This document shows, piece by piece, positions 1-9,028 of a stretch of 49,246 nt of DNA. The translations under genes were made by a program, and so were the position numbers. Where the stretch lies: positions 1 through 49,246 of the forward strand of contig JAEDDI010000008.1 of the NCBI GenBank assembly GCA_016293805.1, read 5' to 3'. Source of the DNA: Bacillota bacterium. GTDB lineage: Bacteria > Bacillota > Clostridia > Peptostreptococcales > Anaerovoracaceae. The notes beneath the pieces were generated by a model, which was not told where the DNA came from, did not search any database, and saw nothing but the letters and a program-made list of their open reading frames with translations. Position 1 is the first letter of the stretch. Every line of letters starts with the position of its first letter.

Positions 1-36
1 AAACACAAGTCCGTTTTTAATGCTCAGTCTGTTCAT
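1..36 (-). CDS. 5' end of a gene cut by the window edge
   Basis: Only the first 12 codons are visible, beginning MNRLSIKNGLVF. The ATG at 36 has a strong AGGAGGG ribosome binding site eight bases upstream and a good promoter behind it, so the start is credible. The opening residues look like the first strand of many amidohydrolases such as hydantoinase or dihydropyrimidinase, but twelve residues are too few to assign a family. That resemblance is only a hint. Confidence 0.6.
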   Translation of the reverse strand, partial: MNRLSIKNGLVF

Positions 37-71
37 TTAATATACCCTCCTGCCCTGTAAATATTTTCCAT

Positions 72-100
72 ATTCTACCATGAGGGCATGTCATATACAA
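72..100 (-). promoter_or_regulatory. Promoter of the gene at the left edge
   Basis: On the minus strand TTGTAT and TAGAAT are separated by 17 bases, upstream of the AGGAGGG-ATG at position 36. Nothing else is evident in the 37-185 interval, and no clear terminator follows the methyltransferase that ends at 186. Confidence 0.6.
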
Positions 101-185
101 CAGATATCACGGAAATGGACAGTATTCTGTAAATGGAAAAGATGGCATTACTGCCGCCTGAATACCGGGTATACTGCAATATTTT

Positions 186-1325
186 TTAAAGCAGACTGCA
201 TATGTTCTCGTAACTCATAAAATAATCCACATCCTGTGCCCTGTTTATGGTCTGTTCCATCAGAAGACCTGCAACAAATCCATGCTTGAATTTCTCATCT
301 TCCGGAAGAGCTGCCGTATCCGGAAGTCTTATTCCCTTCTCACTGCAGAAATCATCAAGTATTGATACAAAAACATATGACATGACTGCAGCGGACAGAG
401 CATCTTCAATCCAGTATGTGACCTTCATGCGCCTGAATCTTTCACATGCAATTTTCAGTTCAAGGTATGGAAGAATATCATTGTTTCCTTTCCATATGTC
501 TGCAAAGCAGCAGTCATACTCGCCGTCTTCCACCGTATCAATGAATTTGAAGGCATCATCACACAGTATATTTATCTTCTCCGGATGGGAAAACTGCGGC
601 AGAATATATTTTTTGAAAAGATCAATGACATCCTGTGATTTCTCAATCACAGTCACGCTCTCAACATCATCCTTAATGGAGACCATATATGTATAATACC
701 CCATTCCAAGTCCAAGTGTCAGAACCTTTCCGCTTGCCTCATTTATATGTTTCTCCATTGTATATATTTCATTTGGCGTCACGGACATCCAGGTGACATC
801 CTTTTCACTTATACACGGAAACTCCTGTCTGTATGTGAAAGTCCCAAGCCTGGGTATCAGTATTCCCCTGAACTCAGAAACAGGAGTATTGTAATGAAAC
901 CCCTCGTAAGGCTCATATGCTCCGTGTGTCAGTGTGAAATCACCACTTGACTGTCTGTCAAATGATATGTTCTTCAGATAGGGGTTTTCTCCAAAGTCAC
1001 CCTCATGGAATACCTTTGAATGCTCAACAATCTTATCTATTACAGTATCAGGAACCGGAAGTTCCTCTCCTTCCACTCCCAGGTTTTCCGTTATCTGGTC
1101 AATGACCATCATAGCCATTACAGCCTGGTCCTTATTATAGTTTCTGCCGCTTTCCCTAAGGTCTTCCCTCAGAACTTCTGCACATCTGAGAAGTTCCTCT
1201 TCATCGAAAACAAATCCTGATGAAAACGGACCTGCTATGCCCTCTCTGATGTCGGTATTGATTCTTTCTCTGTCAAGATACTCCAGTATCCTCTTTTCAG
1301 TCTCATTATTAACTTCTATCTTCAA
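186..1325 (-). CDS. SAM-dependent methyltransferase, spermidine-synthase-like fold
   Basis: The protein (about 379 residues) carries a class I SAM-binding glycine motif, LTLGLGMGYYTYM, near residue 200. An acidic VIEK follows one strand later, then DDAFKFI and the FADIW strand, the usual order in spermidine-synthase-like methyltransferases. The N-terminal 190 residues match nothing I recognise, so the substrate is unknown. The start chosen is TTG at 1325, with GGAGG five bases upstream. An ATG at 1367 is in frame, but the codons between would run through a terminator hairpin, so I reject it. Polyamine synthesis is not supported, as no partner gene is nearby. The 50-codon gene just upstream probably shares its transcript. 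Confidence 0.75.
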   Translation of the reverse strand: MKIEVNNETEKRILEYLDRERINTDIREGIAGPFSSGFVFDEEELLRCAEVLREDLRESGRNYNKDQAVMAMMVIDQITENLGVEGEELPVPDTVIDKIVEHSKVFHEGDFGENPYLKNISFDRQSSGDFTLTHGAYEPYEGFHYNTPVSEFRGILIPRLGTFTYRQEFPCISEKDVTWMSVTPNEIYTMEKHINEASGKVLTLGLGMGYYTYMVSIKDDVESVTVIEKSQDVIDLFKKYILPQFSHPEKINILCDDAFKFIDTVEDGEYDCCFADIWKGNNDILPYLELKIACERFRRMKVTYWIEDALSAAVMSYVFVSILDDFCSEKGIRLPDTAALPEDEKFKHGFVAGLLMEQTINRAQDVDYFMSYENICSLL

Positions 1326-1336
1326 TTTTTCCTCCG

Positions 1337-1363
1337 AAAAAAAAGCCCCTGCAGTGCAGAGGC
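1337..1363 (-). terminator. Terminator between the small gene and the methyltransferase
   Basis: GCCTCTG pairs with CAGGGGC (seven pairs, one wobble) around a five-base loop and is followed by eight T. It lies directly upstream of the methyltransferase ribosome binding site at 1331-1335, so it could limit or regulate read-through into that gene. Confidence 0.75.
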
Positions 1364-1377
1364 CCATCTATGTTTTG

Positions 1378-1530
1378 TTATTCTGTATCTTTATCTCCCA
1401 CAATCGCTTCCTTGATAATTTCTGCCAGTGAAGGAGTCTCTTCAACGCCCTTTGTAAAAACGTCTTCTGAATCCTCATGGCCTAAAATCTCATGAACTAT
1501 AACTTTTTCGATGTCGGTATTCTCCTTCAT
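1378..1530 (-). CDS. Small acidic protein of 50 residues, unknown function
   Basis: An ATG at 1530 opens 50 codons ending in TAA at 1378. The product starts MKENTDIEKVIVHEILG and is rich in Glu and Asp, with no membrane segment, cysteine or recognised motif. An AAGGAG lies 12 bases before the ATG, a little far, so initiation may be modest. A perfect TATAAT lies further upstream and the terminator follows the stop directly, which is the layout of a real short transcript. I do not recognise the family. Confidence 0.55.
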   Translation of the reverse strand: MKENTDIEKVIVHEILGHEDSEDVFTKGVEETPSLAEIIKEAIVGDKDTE

Positions 1531-1584
1531 GAATATCTTCTTCTCCTTATTATTTTTACAAATAAATTATTTCCTTTAAGTTCA

Positions 1585-1613
1585 TTATACATCATATGTC
1601 AATACCCTGAAAG
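1585..1613 (-). promoter_or_regulatory. Probable promoter of the 50-codon gene
   Basis: A perfect minus-strand TATAAT lies at 1585-1590. The hexamer 17 bases upstream is only a weak TTTCAG. A TTGACA also lies close by, but just seven bases from the TATAAT, so it cannot pair with it. The rest of the 1531-1720 gap shows no gene. Confidence 0.45.
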
Positions 1614-1720
1614 CAAAATCTGCAAACATTGTCTCCATGTTCATCGGATTATAGCAAAAATGGACTTTAACACGAAACCCCTGCAGAATAAGTCACATGT
1701 TCATGACAGATTTGTACTTC

Positions 1721-2473
1721 TCAGACCTGTCTCATCTTCTCATCTGTTCCGATTACCAGTATCTCATTGAAAAGTGCAACAAGGTCATCAGTTATCTTCT
1801 GATCGACATGCATGTGACCGAAATACCATTTTTTGAAATTCTTTCCCTTTGTTACAATATCATACCATTCATCGAGAACATGCGGAAGATGATAGCCTTC
1901 CTCAATCGGTTTTTCTCTTGTAATATGCGCTCTTGCAAACAGCGGTGATTCATGGGTTATGACATATGTGATACGATTCAGATTATCCATTAAATTCTTC
2001 CTGCCGTACTCCATTTCATCATCTGAAGGTTCCTCCTGAGGCCACCAGTTTTTCCCCTTCTCCCTTCTGTCATCCTTGTCTGTCGAGCTGGCACCACCGA
2101 AGACAAAGAACACCTCGCCTCCTATCTCATATACCTCTCCTCTCATGAGATGATATACCCTTGTTCCAAGTCTGTGAACTCTCCCTCCGTGCCATGTGGA
2201 CACCTCAAGTGAATCAAGAATGTCAAAATTCTCATGATTTCCATCTATGAAAACAATCTCACCCGGGAATACCTGCTCCAGAGTCTGAATCTGAAGTTCG
2301 TAATCCTCATCCCACACATATCTTGCATCCCCTGCTATGAACAGGATATCTGTATCATAAAGTTCATTCTTATCCTTAAGCCGGAAAAACGAATTGAAGG
2401 ATCCATGCTTGTCGCCTGTAATAAATATTCTAGTCGTTTCCATCTTGTTTCTTTCTGTAATGCCAGATTCCAT
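1721..2473 (-). CDS. Calcineurin-like metallophosphoesterase
   Basis: This is a metal-dependent phosphoesterase of about 250 residues. Conserved blocks appear in order: FITGDKHG (D-x-H metal ligands), FIAGDARY, FIDGNHENFD (the GNHE block), VITHESPLF and YFGHMHVD (the final GH-x-H block). It overlaps the end of the upstream metallo-beta-lactamase-fold gene, so the two are translationally coupled. Two starts are possible. The ATG at 2473 has a GAGG six bases upstream but overlaps the neighbour by 44 bases. The ATG at 2443 sits just before the first strand, as is usual in the family, with a weaker site. The substrate cannot be read from sequence. Confidence 0.88.
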   Translation of the reverse strand: MESGITERNKMETTRIFITGDKHGSFNSFFRLKDKNELYDTDILFIAGDARYVWDEDYELQIQTLEQVFPGEIVFIDGNHENFDILDSLEVSTWHGGRVHRLGTRVYHLMRGEVYEIGGEVFFVFGGASSTDKDDRREKGKNWWPQEEPSDDEMEYGRKNLMDNLNRITYVITHESPLFARAHITREKPIEEGYHLPHVLDEWYDIVTKGKNFKKWYFGHMHVDQKITDDLVALFNEILVIGTDEKMRQV

Positions 2474-3413
2474 CCCTTTCCTCGCGTATTACTCTTCCTG
2501 CATACATAAGGTACTGAAGATGTGATATTGCTTCTCCTGTTGCAAACCATTTCTGCGGAAGCGGAAATTCGTCCCAGTTTCTGCAGTCAATCTCCCAGGT
2601 CATATCAGCAGCCACCCTGTATGCGGTCTTCCATTCTTCACCAAGTATCGATTCTGCCTCATTCAGCCTCACCTCATGATGTCTGTAAAGCTCCCTGATT
2701 CTCTCGTACATGTCAGGGACAGGAATGCCATGGGTTGTCATAAGCATCTCAACATCCAGCTTCTCAACCTTTGCAAGACTGTCAAGATAATCTCCAAGAG
2801 GATTGTCCACACCCAGTTCAATAGTAATATTCGGAGTTATAAGGCCGAGAATATGGTCACCGCTGAAAAGTATTTTCTTCTCTTCATCGTAAAGACACAT
2901 ATGCCCCGGTGTGTGTCCCGGTGTATGAACAGGTCTTAATCTGTAGCCTCCATACTCGAGCACGTCATCTTCTGTCACATAATGAAAGTCTACTCTCCTG
3001 TCAAGGCAATACTGCCTGCCGGGATGTATATCTGTATTTCTTCCGAAATCAGCTCTCGGAAATCCGTATCTGACGAAAAGATCATCGAGCATCGACCAGT
3101 AGAGATTGCCCACCTCAAAGTTGATAAGCTCACCATCTGTCTCTCCCGAATAAATAATGCTGTTTCTTGATGCAAATCTTGCAATGAGACCGCAGTGATC
3201 CGAATGAAGATGGGTTACAAATATATCCGCGTTATCAATCCCAAGCTCATCAAATGCGCTCTGAATTGCCTCTTCACACTCCGGCCTGTTAAATCCTGTA
3301 TCTATTACGAGATTCCTCTCCCCTGTTATAATATATACATTGATATATCTTAACGGATTGTCCGGAAGCGGAACCTCCTTTCTGTATAAACTGTCTGCTA
3401 CTTTTGTAAGCAT
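2430..3413 (-). CDS. Metallo-beta-lactamase-fold hydrolase
   Basis: The protein (327 residues) has the full binuclear zinc site of the fold: THLHSDH near residue 75, HTPGHTPGH near 185, and FSGDH after it. The C-terminal helical region, with a HG motif (TTHGIPV), resembles glyoxalase-II-like MBL proteins of the COG0491 type. The start is the ATG at 3413, four bases after AGGAGG. An upstream in-frame ATG at 3431 lies in front of that site and is rejected. The gene has its own promoter and runs into the metallophosphoesterase. Substrate unknown; a thioester or phosphodiester are both possible in this superfamily. Confidence 0.88.
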   Translation of the reverse strand: MLTKVADSLYRKEVPLPDNPLRYINVYIITGERNLVIDTGFNRPECEEAIQSAFDELGIDNADIFVTHLHSDHCGLIARFASRNSIIYSGETDGELINFEVGNLYWSMLDDLFVRYGFPRADFGRNTDIHPGRQYCLDRRVDFHYVTEDDVLEYGGYRLRPVHTPGHTPGHMCLYDEEKKILFSGDHILGLITPNITIELGVDNPLGDYLDSLAKVEKLDVEMLMTTHGIPVPDMYERIRELYRHHEVRLNEAESILGEEWKTAYRVAADMTWEIDCRNWDEFPLPQKWFATGEAISHLQYLMYAGRVIREERDGIWHYRKKQDGND

Positions 3414-3448
3414 ATATCCTCCTGAACACAAATAGTCATGTAAATGTT

Positions 3449-3477
3449 ATAATATCATCGAAAAAGACATTTGTAAA
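3449..3477 (-). promoter_or_regulatory. Promoter of the MBL-fold gene
   Basis: Minus-strand TTTACA and TATTAT are spaced by exactly 17 bases in the short gap between the CCA-adding enzyme gene and the MBL-fold gene, about 35 bases before the start codon. Confidence 0.7.
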
Positions 3478-3496
3478 CGAGCAAAACAAAGTCCGC

Positions 3497-4843
3497 TCAA
3501 TGTCCTTTTCCGTTATCAGAAATACCAAGTTCCTTCAGTACCTTCTCTCTGTTCATGCCTGCAAGTCTCATGCTGTGGGCGCTTTTAAGCAGTTTCCCCA
3601 TCTCAGGTCCCGGCGTTATTCCGGCAGCTATAAGGTCTTCCCCCTTAACGTATGGTTTGTCCATTATACTGCAGAAAGAATCGTATCCTCTGTGAAGGTA
3701 TTCTTCTGTCGGAGCGTAATCGGGAGCATCTGCTCTGCCAAGAAAATCAGCCTTTGAAAGAAGAATCAAATCACGTGGTGAACACGAACTGTCAAACAGC
3801 CTGTTTATAGCCTTCTGGCTGGAATTAAACTTCGCCAGCTGATTCGGTCTCATGTGAAGTGCAGTCATATTAACAACATATGAGATAAGTTTCTTTTCTC
3901 CTGTAATTCTGTGCATGGCACGCCTGACTTCCTCCAGGCATTTTTCGTGTCCGATACTCCTTATTCTCCCATCTTCATCTGTAAATGTTGTTACACTCTT
4001 ACCTATATCATGCATAAGGGCTACCATCATAAAACCTTCCGGATACCATGCATCAGCACGAAGCTTTGACGCCTCATCCAGCACCATCATGGTATGATTC
4101 CACACATCGCCTTCCGGATGATGTTCAGGATTCTGGGGAATGCCCGACAGAGCCTCTATTTCCGGAAACCAGAAACTGAGTTTTCTAATTCTTTTCAGAA
4201 TTTCAAAGAATACCGAAGGTCGCTCTGATCCTGTAAGCACCTTCATCAGTTCTCCCTCTATCCTCTCCCTCGGAAGTTCTGAAATATCTGCTGACTCTGA
4301 AAGGCGCAAAGTCTCCTCCGCAGGTTCAAATCCCAGCCTCGCGCAAAACGCTGCCATTCTTACAACTCTGAGCGGGTCATCACTGAATGACATGCTGCTC
4401 ACATGACGGATTATTCCTTTTTCAAGATCATCCAGTCCGCCGCAGTAATCCAGAATATCACCTGTCAGCACATTCTCCATCATTGCATTGACAGTAAAAT
4501 CTCTCCTTAGGCATGCCTTCTTCTCACCTATATATGGGTCTGAAAATACATCAAATCCCCTGTGCCCTCTTCCGTTCTTGCTTTCTCTTCTCGGAAGGGC
4601 AATGTCAAGATCACAACCTGATATGCCGTACACACTGAATCCGGCTCCCTTTGAATATATCCTTCCGGCGTCCGAAAGCACTTCCGCAAGTCTTTTCTCT
4701 TCTATGCCGTGAATCTCAATATCTATATCTTTGGATTCAATGCCAAGCATTCTGTCTCGTACATAGCCTCCTACATAATATGCGCATCCGCCTGCTTCAG
4801 AAACAAGAAATGCTATTTTTTCTGCTGTTTCTTTTTCTCTCAT
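3497..4843 (-). CDS. cca: CCA tRNA nucleotidyltransferase with HD domain
   Basis: This class II nucleotidyltransferase adds or repairs the CCA end of tRNA. The N-terminal catalytic head shows GGYVRDRMLG, then the DIDIE metal-binding acidic pair, then RRDFTVNAM and DDPLRVVRMAAFCARLGF, which bind the nucleotide and tRNA. A C-terminal HD phosphohydrolase domain follows, with HTMMVLDE and ALMHDIGK. At 448 residues it fits the HD-containing bacterial form. The ATG at 4843 lies nine bases after the stop of the upstream gene, and its AGGTGA binding site includes that TGA, so translation is coupled. A poly(A) polymerase role cannot be excluded from sequence alone, but the HD-type architecture is usual for CCA enzymes. 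Confidence 0.9.
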   Translation of the reverse strand: MREKETAEKIAFLVSEAGGCAYYVGGYVRDRMLGIESKDIDIEIHGIEEKRLAEVLSDAGRIYSKGAGFSVYGISGCDLDIALPRRESKNGRGHRGFDVFSDPYIGEKKACLRRDFTVNAMMENVLTGDILDYCGGLDDLEKGIIRHVSSMSFSDDPLRVVRMAAFCARLGFEPAEETLRLSESADISELPRERIEGELMKVLTGSERPSVFFEILKRIRKLSFWFPEIEALSGIPQNPEHHPEGDVWNHTMMVLDEASKLRADAWYPEGFMMVALMHDIGKSVTTFTDEDGRIRSIGHEKCLEEVRRAMHRITGEKKLISYVVNMTALHMRPNQLAKFNSSQKAINRLFDSSCSPRDLILLSKADFLGRADAPDYAPTEEYLHRGYDSFCSIMDKPYVKGEDLIAAGITPGPEMGKLLKSAHSMRLAGMNREKVLKELGISDNGKGH

Positions 4844-4852
4844 ATATATTCA

Positions 4853-6862
4853 TCACCTGAAAAGACCGGCAAGTTTTTCAAAAAAAGTCTTCTTCTCCTC
4901 TTGCGGAACAGGATCAGGCTCCGTTTCCCCCTCATTAATTCCGTCTGCCTGTATTACAAACTGAACTGATTTTACTGAAGTATTCTTGTCTGAAGTAAAT
5001 GACTCTGCTGCATATCCTTTTCCTGTCATATCCGATACAATCGCATTTAATTCTTCTGATATTCCTTCTTTGGATGCCGATTCACGAAGTTTGCCTGCTC
5101 CGTCTGCCAGTTCTGATGCACCTTCTGACAGTTCCCCGGAACCTTCTGCAAGCTTCTTCATTGATTTCTTAAATGAATCAGATCCTGCAAGGAGCTCAGA
5201 AAGTCCGCTGTTTAATTCTCCTGCAGAAGCTTCAGCTTTCGCCACTGCCCCGGTGTACTGTTCAAGCCCCAGACAAAACGCCCTGTATCCGTCAAGGCTT
5301 CCCCTTGCTTCTGATACAGCCGCAGCCGCCTCATCAACTTCTCTTACAGCCTCATTTATCTTTGCTGTAATCTCTTCAGATACCATCATCTTCTCTATGT
5401 ATCCCTGAACTATCTCATCCCTCTGTGCCTTTGTAAGTGATGACAGTGCTGCATCAAGTATCTCTTTTTTCTGAATTTCTGTGAGTGATGATACTGCACT
5501 CGATAATACTGACGCTTTCTGTTCGCTGTTCATCTGCGAAAGAATTCTCTCTGTCAGAGCCCTGCCATCGTCAGTCTGAAGATATTTTTCCGCCTGTTCA
5601 CGGCTTAGCCCCTGTTCCATCAGGCTCTCTTCTGCAGCCAGTTCTGCTGCGTGCATATAAAGGTCATTCTCCATCCCCTTTACATATTCAAGATATATTG
5701 AATCTGACTGTGATCTGATATATTCTCCGCATATTCTGTCAGCATTTTTTTCAGCATTTATGCTCACACTCTCATATGCGGCTTCTTTTGCTTTCCTGTA
5801 TGCGCCTTCTCTGTCAATCTTCGCAAGAAGACCATCAAGTACTTTCTCATATGTGTCAGGAGTAATAGTAACACTATCCATTCCCTTTTCTCTGAGAAAC
5901 TGATTAATCTTTATCTCAGATGCAAAGCAGAGTGAATCGAAAGCTTTCCATGCTGCCGATGTCAGAACGTCATTTTGCGATGTGAGCTGTTTAAGACCCT
6001 GATGAAGACTTCCCATTCCCGATGAAAGTCTTCCCATCCCGTCATTGAGCAGTTTTGATACACTGTAAAGTTCATCTGCCGACAGTTCAAGTTCAGACAT
6101 TCCTCCGCTCAGTTTCTGTGCACCATTGCTAAGACCTGCCGCAGCGCATGTCACTTCATCCAGTTTTCTTTCTATCTCCTCTTCATCTATCGAAATGTCA
6201 AAATTCATGCGAACTCCATTCACAGAAATCCTGTCCATCTCAAAATCACTGACACTGCATTCGATTGATATGTCTTTTCCGCTGCCCGGAAGAATCATAT
6301 ATGTAATCTGCCTGTTCTTTCCGGAATTTGCTATTGTTGTACCATCGGCATGAATATCAGATGCCTTCTCACTGTCAAGGAGGAATGTCACCTGAAGACC
6401 GAAAGCGTCAGAAAAACTTCCGTCACAAAGCGGGTTTTCCGATATATTCATCCTTATCTCAAGTTCTCCGCTCTTTCCGGCAAGTTCTGATGCGGTTATG
6501 CTCCTTCCGTCAAGAGCGTATCCGATAGATATATTCCAGGGAAGAATCTTCTCCCTCATCCTGCCTTCATAATAGAAGTCTGTACTGTCTGTATCCACAG
6601 TCACCCTGTCGCCTTTGTATTCTATTTCATCTGTCGTCGTCATATTGCGAATGGATTCATAATCTCCATAGTCAGTTATTGTACCTCCGTTTTCAAGATG
6701 AAATGAATTCACAGCATTTATTTCCCTGACACTTCCATCGCATGCCAGGTCTGCATATATTACTTCTTCCTTCTGCATTCCCCTTGCCGATGCAGACAGA
6801 GGGAACATTGCAGCCATAACTGATGCAGAAAGCAGAAATACAAATATTCTATTTCTCTTCAC
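4853..6862 (-). CDS. Secreted coiled-coil heptad-repeat protein
   Basis: A signal peptide opens the protein (MKRNRIFVFLLSASVMAAM, then ASA as a cleavage site). The middle and C-terminus carry repeats of the L-x-x-G type, such as LSNGAQKLSGGMSELE, LNSGLSELLAG and LSEGASELADGAGKL. These are typical of the YhgE/Pip-like extracellular proteins of Firmicutes. There is a poorly conserved N-terminal beta-rich part of about 230 residues. The start is a GTG at 6862 with GGGAGG eight bases upstream; it overlaps the stop of the upstream transporter by 14 bases. I infer an extracytoplasmic partner of that transporter. It lacks the large C-terminal membrane domain of YhgE. Confidence 0.75.
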   Translation of the reverse strand: MKRNRIFVFLLSASVMAAMFPLSASARGMQKEEVIYADLACDGSVREINAVNSFHLENGGTITDYGDYESIRNMTTTDEIEYKGDRVTVDTDSTDFYYEGRMREKILPWNISIGYALDGRSITASELAGKSGELEIRMNISENPLCDGSFSDAFGLQVTFLLDSEKASDIHADGTTIANSGKNRQITYMILPGSGKDISIECSVSDFEMDRISVNGVRMNFDISIDEEEIERKLDEVTCAAAGLSNGAQKLSGGMSELELSADELYSVSKLLNDGMGRLSSGMGSLHQGLKQLTSQNDVLTSAAWKAFDSLCFASEIKINQFLREKGMDSVTITPDTYEKVLDGLLAKIDREGAYRKAKEAAYESVSINAEKNADRICGEYIRSQSDSIYLEYVKGMENDLYMHAAELAAEESLMEQGLSREQAEKYLQTDDGRALTERILSQMNSEQKASVLSSAVSSLTEIQKKEILDAALSSLTKAQRDEIVQGYIEKMMVSEEITAKINEAVREVDEAAAAVSEARGSLDGYRAFCLGLEQYTGAVAKAEASAGELNSGLSELLAGSDSFKKSMKKLAEGSGELSEGASELADGAGKLRESASKEGISEELNAIVSDMTGKGYAAESFTSDKNTSVKSVQFVIQADGINEGETEPDPVPQEEKKTFFEKLAGLFR

Positions 6863-8924
6863 GTTTAATTCCTCCCGTCAAAGATATTATTCTATTTCTT
6901 CCCATTACAAATCTGTCGAACATCATAAGTATTCCCGGCAGAACAAAAAGAACAATGAACAGTGAGAAAAGTGCACCCCTTCCAAGAAATATTCCAAGCT
7001 GCGCGAGAAGCTGATGACTTGAAAACCTGCCAAGAAGAAGTCCGACTACTGTTAGAGCACTTCCGGATGTCAGCACGGATACTGTCACATCCGATACAGT
7101 CTGCACGACAGATTCTCTCTTGTCAAGTTTCTGTCTGTTTTCTTTATATCTGTCGGTGAACAGTATTGCATAATCCACTGTCGCACCCAGCTGAACTGTC
7201 GAGATTATAAGGTATGCGATGTAGAAGATTTCCTTACCTGCAAAATACGGTACTGCTATGTTCAGCCATATTGCAGTCTCTATGGACAGAACAAGTATTA
7301 CAGGAATCCCTATATTCTTCATCATCAGAAGAAGAACAAGAAATACTGCCGCAACCGCTATGAGATTCACCTCTGTCATATCCTTAGTGACAGTCTTCTT
7401 AAGGTCAAGTGAACTTACCCCTTCCCCAGCAAGATATGTATTATCCGGATAGTATTTATCTGCCGCAGCCCTTATGTCCTCTATCAGCGCAAATGCCCTG
7501 TCTCCCTCATAAGGCACATCTGCTGAAATCACTATTCTGCTGTAATTGTCCGAGCGGAGAAGTCTCAGAGTGTGCTCATCAAGGTATTCTTCCGGAACCT
7601 GTATTCCCACTGTATGCGCATATGATATCACAGAAGACACATCAGGCATTGCAAGTATTTCTTCTGAAAGCTCCTTCTCCGACTGTCCGTCTCCCACAGG
7701 CACAAGGAGTACATACGTGTCCCGTTCTCCGTAGAGATTCTCAATTGCTTCCCTGTCCTGCCCGTAGACGGTATCCTTACCGAAAAGGTCTGATGAACCA
7801 TATAGAAATTCACCGGAACACGATGCTCTGTATGACGGCACTATTACCAGTGCGAATATGATTACCATCGGAAGTGAAATTCTTCTGATGAAAGTTCCCA
7901 TTCCTGCAAAGGAAGGCATAAAATATCTATGCTGCGTCCTGTCTATGATTCTGTAAAGCAAAAGGGCAAGACACGGAGTGAATACGAACACAGTCACAAG
8001 GCTGATACTGACACCCTTTGCCAGTGCAAGTCCAAGGTCGGGTCCAAGCCGGAATTTCATAAGAACCAGTGCCATAAACCCTATAACTGTGGTAATACCG
8101 CTGGACAGTATTGACCCTGTCGATTTGCATAAAGCATCAGTCATAGCATCCTCGGGATTATCTGTTTCCTTCCTGCATTCTCTGAAGCGATGCATCAGAA
8201 ATACAGAATAATCCAGCGAAACAGCAAGCTGAAGAATGCTTCCCGCAGCATTTGTCACAAAAGAAATTTCTCCAAAGATGAAATTAGTTCCATTGTTTAT
8301 CATTATAGCTGCGCCAAGACCTGCAAGAATTATGAACGGTTCAATCCATGATGTGGTGGTAACAAGAAGCAGAAATATTACGAAAAGTACAGAAAACCCT
8401 GCAATCTTCCTTATTTCCTTCACCGTATTTACAGTACCGAGGGCTGATGAAACGGCGTTACCGGTCATTGCGTTGTCATCGCCTATTATTTCCCTGATAT
8501 CCGCAACAGCGCTGATTCTCTTGTTCTCTTCAATAGTGACCGAAAACAGAGCAGCATCATCTCTGTAATAATTTCCCAGAATATCACTGTCAATCTCATT
8601 AAGCGGCGTTAATATGTCCACACTGTCATCAAGCCATGTTACATCTCTGACTCCATCTACCTTGAGCAGTTTCTCCTTGTATTCAAGAGCCTCCGGAACT
8701 GTTACATTTTCTATCATTACCCTTGCATTGGGAATACCTTCGCCGAATTCAGTCTGAAGAACCTCCAGCGATACCGTCGACGCAGTATCCTCAGGAAGGT
8801 AGTCCTTCATATCGTAGTTTACGGCAACAAGATTCTTTGTGACCAGTGATATGGCAAACAGTAAAAGAAATAACACTATTACTGCTTTTCTGTGACTGAT
8901 TATTCTTCTGTATATTCTATCCAT
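6849..8924 (-). CDS. MMPL/RND-family membrane transporter
   Basis: The protein (691 residues) has two repeats, each with an N-terminal membrane helix, a large extracytoplasmic loop and a block of five or six membrane helices. The paired motifs SLDYSVFLMHRFRE and TVDYAILFTDRYKENR sit at equivalent places in the two halves and mark the MMPL/sterol-sensing-like fold. Members are proton-driven exporters of lipids, peptides or drugs. It is coupled by a 14-base overlap to a secreted heptad-repeat protein, which suggests a two-component envelope export or organising system. The ATG at 8924 follows a GGAGAAGG-rich site. The substrate is unknown. Confidence 0.88.
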   Translation of the reverse strand: MDRIYRRIISHRKAVIVLFLLLFAISLVTKNLVAVNYDMKDYLPEDTASTVSLEVLQTEFGEGIPNARVMIENVTVPEALEYKEKLLKVDGVRDVTWLDDSVDILTPLNEIDSDILGNYYRDDAALFSVTIEENKRISAVADIREIIGDDNAMTGNAVSSALGTVNTVKEIRKIAGFSVLFVIFLLLVTTTSWIEPFIILAGLGAAIMINNGTNFIFGEISFVTNAAGSILQLAVSLDYSVFLMHRFRECRKETDNPEDAMTDALCKSTGSILSSGITTVIGFMALVLMKFRLGPDLGLALAKGVSISLVTVFVFTPCLALLLYRIIDRTQHRYFMPSFAGMGTFIRRISLPMVIIFALVIVPSYRASCSGEFLYGSSDLFGKDTVYGQDREAIENLYGERDTYVLLVPVGDGQSEKELSEEILAMPDVSSVISYAHTVGIQVPEEYLDEHTLRLLRSDNYSRIVISADVPYEGDRAFALIEDIRAAADKYYPDNTYLAGEGVSSLDLKKTVTKDMTEVNLIAVAAVFLVLLLMMKNIGIPVILVLSIETAIWLNIAVPYFAGKEIFYIAYLIISTVQLGATVDYAILFTDRYKENRQKLDKRESVVQTVSDVTVSVLTSGSALTVVGLLLGRFSSHQLLAQLGIFLGRGALFSLFIVLFVLPGILMMFDRFVMGRNRIISLTGGIKREEK

Positions 8925-8958
8925 TAAACCCGCCTTCTCCCCGGTAACTGTTATCTAT

Positions 8959-8975
8959 ATGATACAGTTTATCAT
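8959..8975. promoter_or_regulatory. Candidate operator upstream of the MMPL operon
   Basis: ATGATA-CAGTT-TATCAT is a 17-base inverted repeat with perfect 6-base arms in the short gap before the MMPL gene. Its position in the promoter zone suggests a repressor site. No regulator gene lies next to it. Confidence 0.4.
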
Positions 8976-8984
8976 CTTCTGATG

Positions 8985-9017
8985 AAAAATCAAACTGCTG
9001 TACCGGAGTACAGCAGT
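8985..9017 (-). terminator. Terminator of the SPFH gene
   Basis: A perfect ten-pair stem (ACTGCTGTAC with GTACAGCAGT) around a four-base loop is followed on the minus strand by TTGATTTTTC. Confidence 0.85.
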
Positions 9018-9028
9018 CAATTTCATAC

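Noticed and set aside
1585..1603. TTGACA and TATAAT close together on the minus strand
   Set aside because: They are only seven bases apart, so they cannot form one promoter; only the TATAAT is kept as a weak call.
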